Shown in pieces: positions 1 through 8,261 of a stretch of 30,783 nucleotides of DNA. The first letter of the stretch is position 1. Each line of letters begins with the position of its first letter. The notes under the pieces were generated by a model, which ran no database searches, was not told the DNA's origin, and saw only the letters and a list, made by a program, of their open reading frames with translations. This DNA comes from Synechococcaceae bacterium WBB_10_009 (GTDB lineage: Bacteria; Cyanobacteriota; Cyanobacteriia; PCC-6307; Cyanobiaceae): the NCBI GenBank assembly GCA_010030955.1, contig RHBP01000004.1:1-30783 (forward strand), written 5' to 3'. A program made the translations under genes and the position numbers.

Positions 1-614
1 CGCCGCCCCCGGGCATGGTGCCCTCCTGCGCCGAAGGCGGGGTGGTGGGGGTGCTGCCCGGAATCATCGGCGTGATCCAGGCCACCGAAGCGGTGAAGAT
101 CATCACCGGCATCGGCACCACCCTCAGCGGCCGCCTGCTGCTGTTCGACGCCCTGGGCATGAAATTCCGCGAGCTGAAGCTGCGGCCCAACCCCGAGCGC
201 CCGGTGATCGACAAGCTGATCGACTACCAGGAGTTCTGCGGCGTGGGCGGCAGCGCCCCCGGCCAGGAGGAGGCCGGCGCCGTGGAGAGCATCAGCGTGG
301 GTGAGCTCAAGGCCCTGCTGGATGGCGACACCAGCGGCCTGGCGCTGATCGACGTGCGCAACCCCCCGGAAGCGGAGATCGCCGTGATCCCCGGGGCCGT
401 GCTGATCCCCCTGGATCAGATCGAAAACGGCACCGCCGTGGAGCGGGTGCGCGAGCTGGCCGCCGGCAAAACCCTCTACGCCCACTGCAAGCTGGGGGGC
501 CGCAGCGCCAAGGCGCTGATCGCCCTCAAGCGCCACGGCATCGAGGGCATCAACGTGGCCGGCGGCATCGACGCCTGGAGCCAGGAGGTGGATCCTTCTG
601 TGCCGCGCTACTGA
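1..614 (+). CDS. moeB: Molybdopterin-synthase adenylyltransferase MoeB with C-terminal rhodanese domain (5' partial)
   Basis: This is the 3' end of an E1-like ThiF/MoeB enzyme, which adenylates the C-terminus of a sulfur-carrier protein such as MoaD. The frame is open from base 3, and the protein begins before the window. The visible start PPPGMVPSCAEGG and the following LPGIIGVIQATEAVKI stretch are typical of the end of the MoeB catalytic fold. LIDYQEFCG closes that domain. A rhodanese domain of about 110 residues follows, with the active-site loop HCKLGGRS carrying the presumed persulfide cysteine. The fusion joins activation and sulfur transfer in one chain, as in many cyanobacterial MoeB proteins. 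The second zinc-binding CxxC of E. coli MoeB would fall near RPNPERPVID and is absent. I think this is common in the cyanobacterial subfamily. Identity is firm; the physiological carrier (MoCo, thiamine or both) is not shown. Confidence 0.93.
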   Translation, partial: PPPGMVPSCAEGGVVGVLPGIIGVIQATEAVKIITGIGTTLSGRLLLFDALGMKFRELKLRPNPERPVIDKLIDYQEFCGVGGSAPGQEEAGAVESISVGELKALLDGDTSGLALIDVRNPPEAEIAVIPGAVLIPLDQIENGTAVERVRELAAGKTLYAHCKLGGRSAKALIALKRHGIEGINVAGGIDAWSQEVDPSVPRY

Positions 615-653
615 ACGGCGACGTGAACGGCAGGGGTCCGCGCGGCTGGCGCC

Positions 654-1892
654 TCAATAATCCACGCCGCGCTTGAGGTCGACGCCGCGCTCGGCGTAGT
701 GCTTGTGGCACACCATCTCGGAGTGCACGCTGGCCAGGTCGAAGTAGGCCGGCGGGTGCTTGCAGCGGCCGGTGAGGATCACCTCCGTTTCCGCCGGCTT
801 GCGCAGCAGGGTCTGCACGATCGGCTCCACCGGCAGCAACTCCAGATCCACGGTGGGGTTGATCTCATCGAGGATCACGGTTTTGTAGAGGCCGCTGGAG
901 ATGGCCGCCCGGGCGATCTCCCAGGCCCGCTCCGCTTCCACGTAATCGATCGGCTGCTGCTGGCCGCGCCAGACGATCGCATCGCGGCCGGAGCGCAGGT
1001 GATCCACCAAGTGGGGGTAACTCTCGCGCAGGGCGGCGATCGCCGCATCTTCGGTGTAGCCCTTGCCGCCCTTGAGCCACTGCAGGATCAGCACGCGGTG
1101 GCTCTTGTCCTGGGAGATGCCGCGGCCGATGGCCTGCAGGGCTTTGCCCAGGGCGCTGGTGGATTTGCCCTTGCCTTCACCGGTGTACACCTCGATGCCA
1201 TCGAGGCCGGCGCTGGCCAGCTCGGCATCATCCAACTCCCCCTGCAGGCGCCGGTCCTGGCGGCGGTGGGCACGCATCTCGGAGTGCAGATCGGCGATCT
1301 GCACCAGGGCTCTGGGGGCACCGCGGCCGGTGACGATCACCTCCATGCCGGCGGGCTTGGCCGCCAGGGTGCGCACCACCTCATCGAGGTCGAGCAGGCC
1401 CAGATCCAGCACCGGGTTGAGCTCGTCGAGCACCACCACGGAGTAGAGCGCGCTGGCCAGGGCCCCCTTGGCGATGGTCCAGCCGCGCTGGGCCTCCAGG
1501 ATGTCGATGCGGGTGACCTGATCGGCGCTGAAATACTCGCCGCGGCCGGTGCGCACCTGGTCGATCAGGTGGGGGAAACCCTGCTGCAGGGCCTCGATGG
1601 CGGCGTCCTCGTCGTAGGAGCGGCCGGGGCCCTTGAGAAAGCGCAGCAGCAGCACCCGGGTCTGTTTCTGCTCGCAGATGCCCAGGCCGATGGTGCGCAG
1701 CACCACCCCAAGGGCCGCCTGGCTCTTGCCCTTGCCCTCGCCGTCGTACACATGCAGCTGGCCGTGGCTGCGCTCGCTGGCGCCGGCGGCGGTGCGAATG
1801 CCGATGCCGCGGCCCGTGCCGCGCTGGGTTTGGTCCCGCTGCGCCTGGTTGGACGGCGTCGGGTTCGACGGCGTCTGGGTGCTGGGGCCCAT
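654..1892 (-). CDS. cobO: Tandem CobO/BtuR-type cob(I)yrinic acid a,c-diamide adenosyltransferase
   Basis: The 412-residue protein consists of two copies of the CobO/BtuR P-loop fold. That family transfers the adenosyl group of ATP to the cobalt of corrinoids in cobalamin synthesis or salvage. Copy 1 has the phosphate loop GEGKGKS at residues 51-57 and VVLDELN near 153. Copy 2 repeats these as GEGKGKS at 238-244 and VILDEIN. Both copies also share TGRG/TGRC and DLHSEM/SVHSEM segments near their ends. A canonical CobO is about 200 residues, so this is a head-to-tail duplication with both Walker motifs retained. Residues 1-45 are Gln/Thr/Pro-rich and probably disordered. The ATG at 1892 is used. 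The gene is divergent from larE across about 80 bp. No other cobalamin gene lies in the window. Confidence 0.82.
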   Translation of the reverse strand: MGPSTQTPSNPTPSNQAQRDQTQRGTGRGIGIRTAAGASERSHGQLHVYDGEGKGKSQAALGVVLRTIGLGICEQKQTRVLLLRFLKGPGRSYDEDAAIEALQQGFPHLIDQVRTGRGEYFSADQVTRIDILEAQRGWTIAKGALASALYSVVVLDELNPVLDLGLLDLDEVVRTLAAKPAGMEVIVTGRGAPRALVQIADLHSEMRAHRRQDRRLQGELDDAELASAGLDGIEVYTGEGKGKSTSALGKALQAIGRGISQDKSHRVLILQWLKGGKGYTEDAAIAALRESYPHLVDHLRSGRDAIVWRGQQQPIDYVEAERAWEIARAAISSGLYKTVILDEINPTVDLELLPVEPIVQTLLRKPAETEVILTGRCKHPPAYFDLASVHSEMVCHKHYAERGVDLKRGVDY

Positions 1893-1972
1893 GGAGCGGC
1901 TCTGCGGAGCCCGATGCTAACGGCGCCTGCCTGCCAGGATCAGGGGCCGTTGCCCCTGGCCCGGCCAGCGCC

Positions 1973-2821
1973 ATGTTCCGCCCGCTCGAGAGCCTGAGCC
2001 CAGGCCAGGCCCTGCAGCTGGAGCAGCTACGGGCCCAACTGGCGGCCCTGCCGGCGGCGCTGGTGGCCTACTCCGGCGGCGTCGACAGCACCCTGGTGGC
2101 GGCGATCGCCGCGGAACAGCTGGGGGAGCGGGCCGTGGCCGTCACGGGGGTGTCACCGGCCCTGGCGCCGCACCTGCGCCAGGAGGCCCAGCTGCAGGCC
2201 CAGTGGATCGGCATGCGGCACCGGGAACTGGACACCGCCGAACTCGACGACCCGGCCTACAGCAGCAACCCCAGCCAGCGCTGCTTCGCCTGCAAACGGG
2301 AGCTGCACCGCCTGCTGGGGCAGCTGCGGCAGGAGCAGCCCCAGGCGGTGGTGCTCGATGGCGTCAACCACGACGACCTGGGCGACCACCGCCCCGGCAT
2401 CGCCGCGGCCCAGCAGGCCGGGGTGCGCTCCCCCCTGGCGGACATCGGCATCGACAAGGCCGGTGTGCGGGCGATCTCCAAGGCCCTGGGGTTCCCCTGG
2501 TGGGACAAACCGGCCCAGCCATGCCTGGCCTCGCGCTTCCCCTACGGCGAACCGATCAGCGCCACACGGCTGCAGCGGGTGGCGGCGGCCGAGGCCTGGT
2601 TGCGCCAGCGGGGCTGGCCGGAGTTGCGGGTGCGCAGCCAGGGCGATGCCGCCCGCATCGAATTGCCGGCCGATCAGCTGGACGCTGCCCTGCGGCGCTG
2701 GAGCGACCCGGAGCAACGGCAGGCGTTGATCGGGGCCTTCCTGGCCCAGGGCTTCACGGCCGTGAGTGTGGATCTGGAGGGGTTGGTGAGCGGCAAGCTC
2801 AACCGCAGCCTGCGCAGCTGA
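1973..2821 (+). CDS. larE: ATP-dependent sacrificial sulfur transferase LarE
   Basis: The 282-residue protein belongs to the PP-loop ATP pyrophosphatase superfamily. LarE inserts sulfur into pyridinium dicarboxylate on the way to the nickel-pincer cofactor of lactate racemase-type enzymes. The PP-loop SGGVDS is at residues 34-39. A CFAC pair (C104, C107) and the QPCLASRFPYG block (C184) are in the expected places. Three cysteines of this kind suggest a cluster-dependent rather than single-cysteine sacrificial LarE, but this is inferred from sequence only. The start is the ATG at 1973. There is no larA, larB or larC in the window, so the end user of the cofactor is unknown. The next element downstream is a terminator that serves the opposite strand. 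Confidence 0.88.
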   Translation: MFRPLESLSPGQALQLEQLRAQLAALPAALVAYSGGVDSTLVAAIAAEQLGERAVAVTGVSPALAPHLRQEAQLQAQWIGMRHRELDTAELDDPAYSSNPSQRCFACKRELHRLLGQLRQEQPQAVVLDGVNHDDLGDHRPGIAAAQQAGVRSPLADIGIDKAGVRAISKALGFPWWDKPAQPCLASRFPYGEPISATRLQRVAAAEAWLRQRGWPELRVRSQGDAARIELPADQLDAALRRWSDPEQRQALIGAFLAQGFTAVSVDLEGLVSGKLNRSLRS

Positions 2822-2835
2822 GGGGGATGGACCAC

Positions 2836-2865
2836 AAAAAAAGCCCCTCCCACCAGGGAGGGGCT
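2836..2865 (-). terminator. Rho-independent terminator of speD
   Basis: A perfect 10-bp stem pairs 2842-2851 with 2856-2865 around a 4-nt loop. On the minus strand it is followed by seven T residues (2842 down to 2836). It lies about 18 bp beyond the speD stop codon and points the same way. It also faces the 3' end of larE, but the T-tract suits the minus strand only. Confidence 0.9.
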
Positions 2866-2882
2866 AGGCGGCGTCGGGGGCC

Positions 2883-3362
2883 TCAGGCGGCCGCCAGGGC
2901 CGGTTCGCGCTCGCTTTCGGCCACCCCGGTGGGGGTTTCACGGCGGAAGCTCTTGAGCTTGTAGCTGCCGGCATCGAGCTCTTCGCTCAACACGATGCAG
3001 GCGCGCTCCGGCATGGTGTGGTCACCGCAGGTGAACACATCCACGGCGGCGTAGCCGGATTCCGGCCAGGTGTGAATGGAGATATGGGATTCGGCCAACA
3101 GAGCCAGCCCCGTCACACCCTGGGGGTCAAACCGGTGGGTGATCAGATTCAGGAGTGTGGCGCCAGCACGCTTGGCTGCGCTGGTGATGGCGTTCCTGAG
3201 GAAAGCTTCGTCGTCGAGCTTGGCGGGATCGCAGTTGTACAGCTCGAGGATGCAGTGTTTGCCCACCATTTCGGTGGCACTGGGTGTTTGGGGGCTACTG
3301 GAGAAAGTGCTCTCAGCTCCGGTCCATCCCGGGTTGGGGTGGAGGCAGGCCGCTTGGGTCAT
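2883..3362 (-). CDS. speD: S-adenosylmethionine decarboxylase proenzyme
   Basis: SpeD makes decarboxylated SAM, the aminopropyl donor for spermidine synthesis. It is a self-cleaving enzyme whose pyruvoyl group forms from the serine in LLAESHISIHTWPESGY, cleaved between Glu and Ser. The downstream VFTCGD carries the conserved cysteine. The core from VGKHCILELYNCD onward matches the short bacterial form of about 125 residues. The ATG at 3362 gives 159 residues with a Ser/Pro/Thr-rich N-terminal extension. The internal ATG at 3269 gives 128 residues and fits the minimal family length. Neither start has a clear ribosome-binding site. I chose the longer form because picocyanobacterial homologues seem to carry such extensions. 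The gene starts 26 bp after the recF stop on the same strand and ends before a strong terminator. Confidence 0.93.
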   Translation of the reverse strand: MTQAACLHPNPGWTGAESTFSSSPQTPSATEMVGKHCILELYNCDPAKLDDEAFLRNAITSAAKRAGATLLNLITHRFDPQGVTGLALLAESHISIHTWPESGYAAVDVFTCGDHTMPERACIVLSEELDAGSYKLKSFRRETPTGVAESEREPALAAA

Positions 3363-3388
3363 CAGAACCAGGCAAACAGCCCAACACC

Positions 3389-4510
3389 TTACTGGCCCAG
3401 GCGCAGGGTGCCGGCCTCCACGGTCACCAGTTGTGAACGTTGGTGCCAGCCGCCGCTGAAGGCCCCCAGGTGGGTGGCGCTCACCAGGCACTGGTGCCCC
3501 TCCCCCACGGCCTCGAGCAACAGCTGCTGGCGGTGGGGGTCGAGCTCGGCCAGCACGTCGTCGAGCAGCAGCAGCGGCGGCTCCCCCCACAGCTGCTGCA
3601 CCAGCTCCAACTCCGCCAGCTTGAGGGCCAACACCAAGGTGCGCTGCTGGCCGGCGGATCCGTAGCGGCGGGCCGGCTGGTCCCCCAACTCCAGGGCCAC
3701 CTCATCGCGGTGGGGGCCAATGCTGCACTGGCCCAGCCGCAGCTCCTCGGGCCGCTGGGCCCGCAGCTGCTCCAGCAGGCTGTCGCGCCAGGGGCCCTCC
3801 TGATCGGGCTCCGGGCCCTCCACCTCCAGGCTGGCGCCGGGCTGGTAGCGCAGCCACAAGCGCTCGCGGCCGGCGCTGAGGCGTTCCTGCCACTGGGCCG
3901 CCAGCGGCTGCAGCCGCCGCAGGGCCCGCAGCCGCCGGCGGTGCAAGCGGGTGCCCACCAGCGCCATCTGCTGATCGAAGGCCTCCAGCAGATCCTGCAG
4001 CTGGCCCTGGCCCAGCCCCCGCCGCAGCAGTTGGGAGCGCTGACGCAGCAGGCGGGCGTAACGGCTGAGCAGCTCCGCATACACCGGCTCCAGCTGCAGC
4101 ACCACCCGATCCAGCCACTGGCGCCGCAGGGCCGGCTCCCCCCGCACCAACTCCAGATCGAGGGCGCTGAAGCCCACGCAGCGCAGCGGGCCGATCAGCT
4201 CCAGTTGGCGCTCCAACGGCCGGCCGTTGCGGCGGGCCTGGCGGCCCCCCTGGCGGCGCAGCTCCAGCTCCAGGCGGTCGCCGTCGCTGCAGCCGGCGGC
4301 GATGCAAGCGGCGGGCTGGCCCTGGCGGATCAGATCACGGTCGCTGCTGCAGCGGTGGGAGCGCAGGCTGCCCAGCAGCTCCACCGCCTCCAGCAGGTTG
4401 GATTTGCCCTCGCCGTTGCCGCCGATCACCAGCAGCCGCGGCGCCTCCAACTGCAGCTCCAGGGCGCCGTAATTGCGGAACTGGCGCAGCTCCAGGCGAT
4501 GCAGCCGAAT
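3389..4510 (-). CDS. recF: DNA replication and repair protein RecF, probable ATT start
   Basis: RecF is an SMC-like ATPase that helps load RecA at single-strand gaps. The Walker A motif reads GGNGEGKSN, the signature region SAGQQRTLVLALKLAE, and Walker B/D-loop LLLLDDVLAELDPHRQQ. All are in the usual order. The start is unusual. The first standard start codon in frame is a TTG at 4450, which would remove the first strand and the conserved FRNY segment. The frame continues upstream with RLHRLELRQFRNYGAL, preceded by an ATT at 4508-4510 where the family has its initiator Met. An in-frame stop lies eight codons before that ATT. I therefore take 4510 as the start (373 aa), with 4450 as the conventional alternative. 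speD follows 26 bp downstream. Confidence 0.9.
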   Translation of the reverse strand: MRLHRLELRQFRNYGALELQLEAPRLLVIGGNGEGKSNLLEAVELLGSLRSHRCSSDRDLIRQGQPAACIAAGCSDGDRLELELRRQGGRQARRNGRPLERQLELIGPLRCVGFSALDLELVRGEPALRRQWLDRVVLQLEPVYAELLSRYARLLRQRSQLLRRGLGQGQLQDLLEAFDQQMALVGTRLHRRRLRALRRLQPLAAQWQERLSAGRERLWLRYQPGASLEVEGPEPDQEGPWRDSLLEQLRAQRPEELRLGQCSIGPHRDEVALELGDQPARRYGSAGQQRTLVLALKLAELELVQQLWGEPPLLLLDDVLAELDPHRQQLLLEAVGEGHQCLVSATHLGAFSGGWHQRSQLVTVEAGTLRLGQ

Positions 4511-4566
4511 GGGTCTGGGGCCGTCTGAGGGCTAAGGTAAGGCCCGTGGGGCAGCTGATCCCGCGT

Positions 4567-4640
4567 GGGCATGTAGCTCAGTTGGATAGAGCATCAGATT
4601 CCGGTTCTGAGTGTCGGGGGTTCGAGTCCCTCCATGCTCG
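4567..4640 (+). tRNA. tRNA-Arg (anticodon CCG)
   Basis: The 74-nt sequence folds as a full cloverleaf. A 7-bp acceptor stem pairs GGGCATG with CATGCTC (one G-T pair), and the D-arm has GCTC/GAGC. The anticodon stem TCAGA/TCTGA frames the loop TTCCGGT, so the anticodon is CCG. The T-arm carries TTCGAGT and the discriminator base is G. CCA is not encoded. It reads CGG arginine codons, which suits this GC-rich genome. A terminator follows at 4674. Confidence 0.96.
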
Positions 4641-4673
4641 TGGTCCGATCAGCCGCTCTCCCTCAGCCCCGGA

Positions 4674-4702
4674 GCCCCGTTTCGCCTGAACGGGGCTTTT
4701 TT
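4674..4702 (+). terminator. Rho-independent terminator of tRNA-Arg
   Basis: The stem GCCCCGTT (4674-4681) pairs with AACGGGGC (4689-4696) around a 7-nt loop. Six T residues follow (4697-4702). It lies about 34 bp after the tRNA end and faces the 3' end of the minus-strand gene at 4738. Confidence 0.88.
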
Positions 4703-4737
4703 GTGGGGCGAGGCTTGCCTGTGCCTGTCTCCCGGCC

Positions 4738-5211
4738 TCAGGGGTTCAGCCGCAACCCCATGGCCCGGATGCCGCCGGGGTCCACCACAAAACCGTGCTG
4801 CTGCAGGGCCGCCAGGGCAGCCTGGGGGGCCGCCACGGAGATGCTGCAGCCCGGCAGTTCGCGCCGCAGCCGGCCCAGGGCGGTGTGCACCAGCACCTGC
4901 AACAGCGGCTCCACCTGGTGTTCAGCCGGATGCACCGTCAGATCCCAGAGGTTGGCGTTGAGGGCCTGGTCGCTGGTGGCCCGCACGAAACCCACCAAGT
5001 GGCCCTCGGGGCCGCGCAGGCTGAGCTGCCAGGCGCTGGCCTCCAGCGCCCGCTGCAGCCGCTGGGGCGGCCGGGGGGGGTCACCGCAGGCCACCAGCAG
5101 GGCGTTGAGCTCCTCGGCGCTGGGCGGGAACGCGCTGTCGAGGCTGTAGCCCAGCGGCAGCTGGGGGGGCTGCGGCTGGCCGCGGAAGGGAATCAGCAGG
5201 GAATCGAGCAC
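4738..5211 (-). CDS. GNAT-family N-acetyltransferase-like protein
   Basis: The 157-residue protein resembles a compact GCN5-related acetyltransferase. GHLVGFVRATSD and LWDLTVHPAEHQ match the beta4/beta5 region, followed by a helix PLLQVLVHTALGRLRRE. The usual acetyl-CoA loop (Q/RxxGxG/A) is poorly preserved; VEPLLQVLVHTALG lies in its place. AALAALQQHGFVV matches the C-terminal helix and strand. The substrate cannot be told. The start is a GTG at 5211. It begins 11 nt after the ppc stop on the same strand, so it is probably the last gene of the trpE-gshA-ppc unit. Confidence 0.7.
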   Translation of the reverse strand: MLDSLLIPFRGQPQPPQLPLGYSLDSAFPPSAEELNALLVACGDPPRPPQRLQRALEASAWQLSLRGPEGHLVGFVRATSDQALNANLWDLTVHPAEHQVEPLLQVLVHTALGRLRRELPGCSISVAAPQAALAALQQHGFVVDPGGIRAMGLRLNP

Positions 5212-5222
5212 ACCGGTCCCCC

Positions 5223-8200
5223 TCAGCCGGTGTTGCGCATGCCGGCGGCGATGCCATTGATGGTGAGCAGGGCACCGCGCAGCAGTTCGCTGCGGCTGTA
5301 GGTGCGGCCATCCTCCCGGTCGGGGGCTTCGCTCATGGGGGGCTGGCGGTTCTGATCGCGCAGGCGCTTGAGCAGCGCCACCTGCAGGAACCCCAGCGGA
5401 ATGATCGTGCGGTTGCGGAGCTCCACCGACAGCTGCAGGCCGGGGTCGCCATCCAGCAGGCGGCTGTGGCCGGTGATCGCCAGCACCAGATCCCGGGTGA
5501 GCACAAACTCAGCGGCGATGCCCGCAAAGATCGCTTCAAAGGCCTGGCGCGATTCCGGCCGCCCCAACGAGCGCACGTAGTGGTGGGCCAGGTCGAGGTC
5601 CACCTTGGAGAGGGTCATCTCCACCTTGGAGATCAACATCCGGAAAAAGGGCCAGCGCTGGTACAGCTGCTGAAACAGCTCCAGCTGGCCGGGGTCGCTG
5701 TCCAGCTCCTCCTGCAGGGCGGCCCCCACACCGAACCAGCTGGGCAGCAGGAAACGGCTTTGGGTCCAGCCGAACACCCAGGGGATGGCCCGCAGGCTGG
5801 AGAGGTCCTTGGCGCCGCTTTTGCGGCGGGCCGGCCGGCTGGAGATCTGCAGCTTGCTGATCTCCTCGATGGGCGTCACCTGCTGGAAAAAGGCCACCAG
5901 GTCGGGGTTGTCGTGCACCAGGGCCCGGTAGTGGCTGCGGGAGCGGGCCGCCAGGCGGGCCATCAGCTCATTCCAGCTGGGGGTCTCATCCACATGGCTG
6001 GTCACCAGGCTGTTTTGGATCACCGCGGTGGTCACGGTTTCCAGGTTGTAGAGGGCCAGCTCCGGCAGGGAGTATTTCGAGGCCAGCACCTCCCCCTGCT
6101 CGGTGATCTTGATGCGGCCGTTGAGGGTGCCGCTGGGCTGGGCCAGGATCGCCTGGTAGGCGGGGCCACCGCCACGGCCCACGGAACCGCCGCGGCCGTG
6201 GAAGATGCGCAGGGCGACATCGTGGGCGCTGGCCAGCTGCTGCAGGGCGATCTGGGCCTGGTGGATCTCCCAGTTGCTGGAGAGGAAGCCGGAATCCTTG
6301 TTGCTGTCGGAGTAGCCGAGCATCAACTCCTGCAGGGGCTTGCCCGTGGGGCTGATGCTGGCGATCAGCTGGCGGTAGAAGGGCTCACAGAACAGCCGCT
6401 CCATCACCGCCGGGGCGGCCTTGAGGTCTTCCACCGTTTCAAACAGCGGCACCACCAGCAGGCTGGAGCGCTGGGCCATGGGGTCCACCAGGCCGGCCTC
6501 CTTGGCCAGCAGCAACACCTCCAGCAGGTCTGACACCGTGTGACTCATGGAGATCACATAGGTGCGGCAGATGCGGCTGCCGAACTCCTGCTGCAGCCGC
6601 TGCACCACCCGCAGCACATCAAAGGTTTCAGCGGTGGCCGGGCTCCACTGCACCGAGGGGGGAATCAGGGGGCGGCGGGTCTGCAGCTCGGTGAGCAGCC
6701 ACTCCACCCGCTGGGGCTCACCCATCTCGCCGTAGGGCACCGGCAGCTGGAGGTAGCGGCTGAGCTCATCGAGGGCATCGCTGTGGCGGGTGCTCTCCTG
6801 GCGGATGTCGAGGCTGGCCAGGCAGAAGGCGAAGGTGTGCACCTGGGCGATCAGGTTGTCCAGGGGCTCACAGCTCAGGCCCGTGCCGGAGAGGCTGTCG
6901 TTGATCAGCTCGAGGTCGTTGCGGAACTCCGTCACCGAGGCGTAGTGCAGCTCGGGGGCGGGGGCCGGCGCCAGGGCGCCCTGGCCGAAGTCCGGCAGGG
7001 CCGGGCGCGTGTCGGAGGGGGTTTCCCAGCCGGCGCTGGCCAGTTGCTGGTTGCGCGCATGGGTGAGGCGCAGGCGCTCCAGCACGTAGCTGAGCTTGAG
7101 GCGGTAAGGCTCCAGCCGGTAGCGGGCCGCCCGCTCCTCGTAGATCTCCGGGAAGCGCAGCCGGTCCATCTCCAGGGACTCCAGCAGCGGGGCACTCACC
7201 TGGCTCCACTGCATGGAAATGCTGAGCTGATCGCGCAGGTCGCCCACCGCCGCCAGGTAGCGCTCCAGCATCAGCTGGCGCTGGAAACAGGCGGTGCGCC
7301 AGGTGATCTCGGGCGTCACCGAGGGGTTGCCGTCGCGGTCGGAGCCCACCCAGGAGCCAAAGCTGCAGAAGGCATCCCCCGGGGGCGTGACATCCGGGTA
7401 GCTGGCGTTGAGGGCGGTGCGGATGCGCTGCCGCAGCTGCGGCATGGCACCGAACAACACCTGCTGGAAGTAGTGGAGGGCGTAATCCACCTCATCCAGC
7501 ACCGAGGGCTTGAACTGGTGCAGCTCATCGGTGCGCCACCACAGCCGCACCTCCTCCTCCAGCTGCTGGCGCAGGCTCTGGCGGTCGTCGAGGTTGAGCA
7601 GCTGGCTGTGCTGCAGCTTCTGAATCAGCGAGGCCACCCGCCGCTGCTTGTGGCGGATGGTGTGGCGCACGATCTCCGTGGGGTGAGCCGTGAACACCAG
7701 GCGGATCTCCAGCTCCTGCAGCAGGTGCTCGATCTGGGCCGGCGGCACCCCCAGGCCCCGCATGCGGGCGAACAGCTCGCGGAAGGTGGCCGGTTCGGTC
7801 TGCGCCGCCAGGGGCGGCAGGAAGGGATCGCTGAGGTGCTCCGGGTGGTGGGCCTTGAGGCTGGCGAGGTAGCTGTCCTCCTCGATGTGCTGCTCAAGGA
7901 TGTTGACCAGCTGGAAATAGAGCGAGAAGGCCCGCGCCGCGGCGATGCCCTCGGCCAGATCCATCTCGCGGATCAGCTGCACAATCTCATCGGTGGCCGC
8001 CCCGGAGCCGGCGTCGGGGGCACCGCCATCGATGGCGCCGCTGATCTCCTTCATGCGCAGCAGGCGCTCGGCCTGCTGGGGTGGGCACTCGCTGCGCAGC
8101 ACCGTCTGCCAGAGGTCTTCCACCAGCTCCAACCGTTCGGCCAGCAACCGCGGGCGGCTGCCCTCTGCAGCGGCCGCTGCGGCCGGCGCGCCGATCGCAT

Positions 8201-8261
8201 CTGTGGCGGCGAGGGTGAGCCCCATGGAGGCGGAGATGGCGGCGGAGCGATCCATGATCAT
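5223..8261 (-). CDS. ppc: Phosphoenolpyruvate carboxylase
   Basis: This enzyme carboxylates PEP with bicarbonate to oxaloacetate, the main anaplerotic route in cyanobacteria. The 1012-residue length is normal. The first catalytic signature FTAHPTEIVRHT places the essential His at residue 193. The glycine-rich loop FHGRGGSVGRGGGP falls near residue 687, preceded by GYSDSNKDSG. The chain ends in GMRNTG, the family's conserved C-terminus. Residues 1-40 are Ala-rich and variable, and an ATG two codons in is an equally good start. The start ATG overlaps the gshA stop by 4 nt (ATGA), which indicates translational coupling. A GNAT-like gene follows 11 nt after the stop. Confidence 0.98.
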   Translation of the reverse strand: MIMDRSAAISASMGLTLAATDAIGAPAAAAAAEGSRPRLLAERLELVEDLWQTVLRSECPPQQAERLLRMKEISGAIDGGAPDAGSGAATDEIVQLIREMDLAEGIAAARAFSLYFQLVNILEQHIEEDSYLASLKAHHPEHLSDPFLPPLAAQTEPATFRELFARMRGLGVPPAQIEHLLQELEIRLVFTAHPTEIVRHTIRHKQRRVASLIQKLQHSQLLNLDDRQSLRQQLEEEVRLWWRTDELHQFKPSVLDEVDYALHYFQQVLFGAMPQLRQRIRTALNASYPDVTPPGDAFCSFGSWVGSDRDGNPSVTPEITWRTACFQRQLMLERYLAAVGDLRDQLSISMQWSQVSAPLLESLEMDRLRFPEIYEERAARYRLEPYRLKLSYVLERLRLTHARNQQLASAGWETPSDTRPALPDFGQGALAPAPAPELHYASVTEFRNDLELINDSLSGTGLSCEPLDNLIAQVHTFAFCLASLDIRQESTRHSDALDELSRYLQLPVPYGEMGEPQRVEWLLTELQTRRPLIPPSVQWSPATAETFDVLRVVQRLQQEFGSRICRTYVISMSHTVSDLLEVLLLAKEAGLVDPMAQRSSLLVVPLFETVEDLKAAPAVMERLFCEPFYRQLIASISPTGKPLQELMLGYSDSNKDSGFLSSNWEIHQAQIALQQLASAHDVALRIFHGRGGSVGRGGGPAYQAILAQPSGTLNGRIKITEQGEVLASKYSLPELALYNLETVTTAVIQNSLVTSHVDETPSWNELMARLAARSRSHYRALVHDNPDLVAFFQQVTPIEEISKLQISSRPARRKSGAKDLSSLRAIPWVFGWTQSRFLLPSWFGVGAALQEELDSDPGQLELFQQLYQRWPFFRMLISKVEMTLSKVDLDLAHHYVRSLGRPESRQAFEAIFAGIAAEFVLTRDLVLAITGHSRLLDGDPGLQLSVELRNRTIIPLGFLQVALLKRLRDQNRQPPMSEAPDREDGRTYSRSELLRGALLTINGIAAGMRNTG

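Noticed and set aside
1035..1044. HIP1-type octamers GCGATCGC (also near 2102, 26517 and 30580)
   Set aside because: About four copies in 31 kb of GC-rich DNA is not clearly above expectation (roughly one), and one lies in the foreign fragment. Not enough to call an enriched repeat.
699..1997. Long plus-strand ORF opposite the CobO gene (432 aa)
   Set aside because: Composition is His/Gln/Gly/Ala-rich with no family-like motifs. It mirrors the minus-strand CobO-type gene, which carries clear Walker motifs. Similar long antisense frames occur opposite recF, ppc, gshA, trpE and the kinase in this GC-rich DNA.
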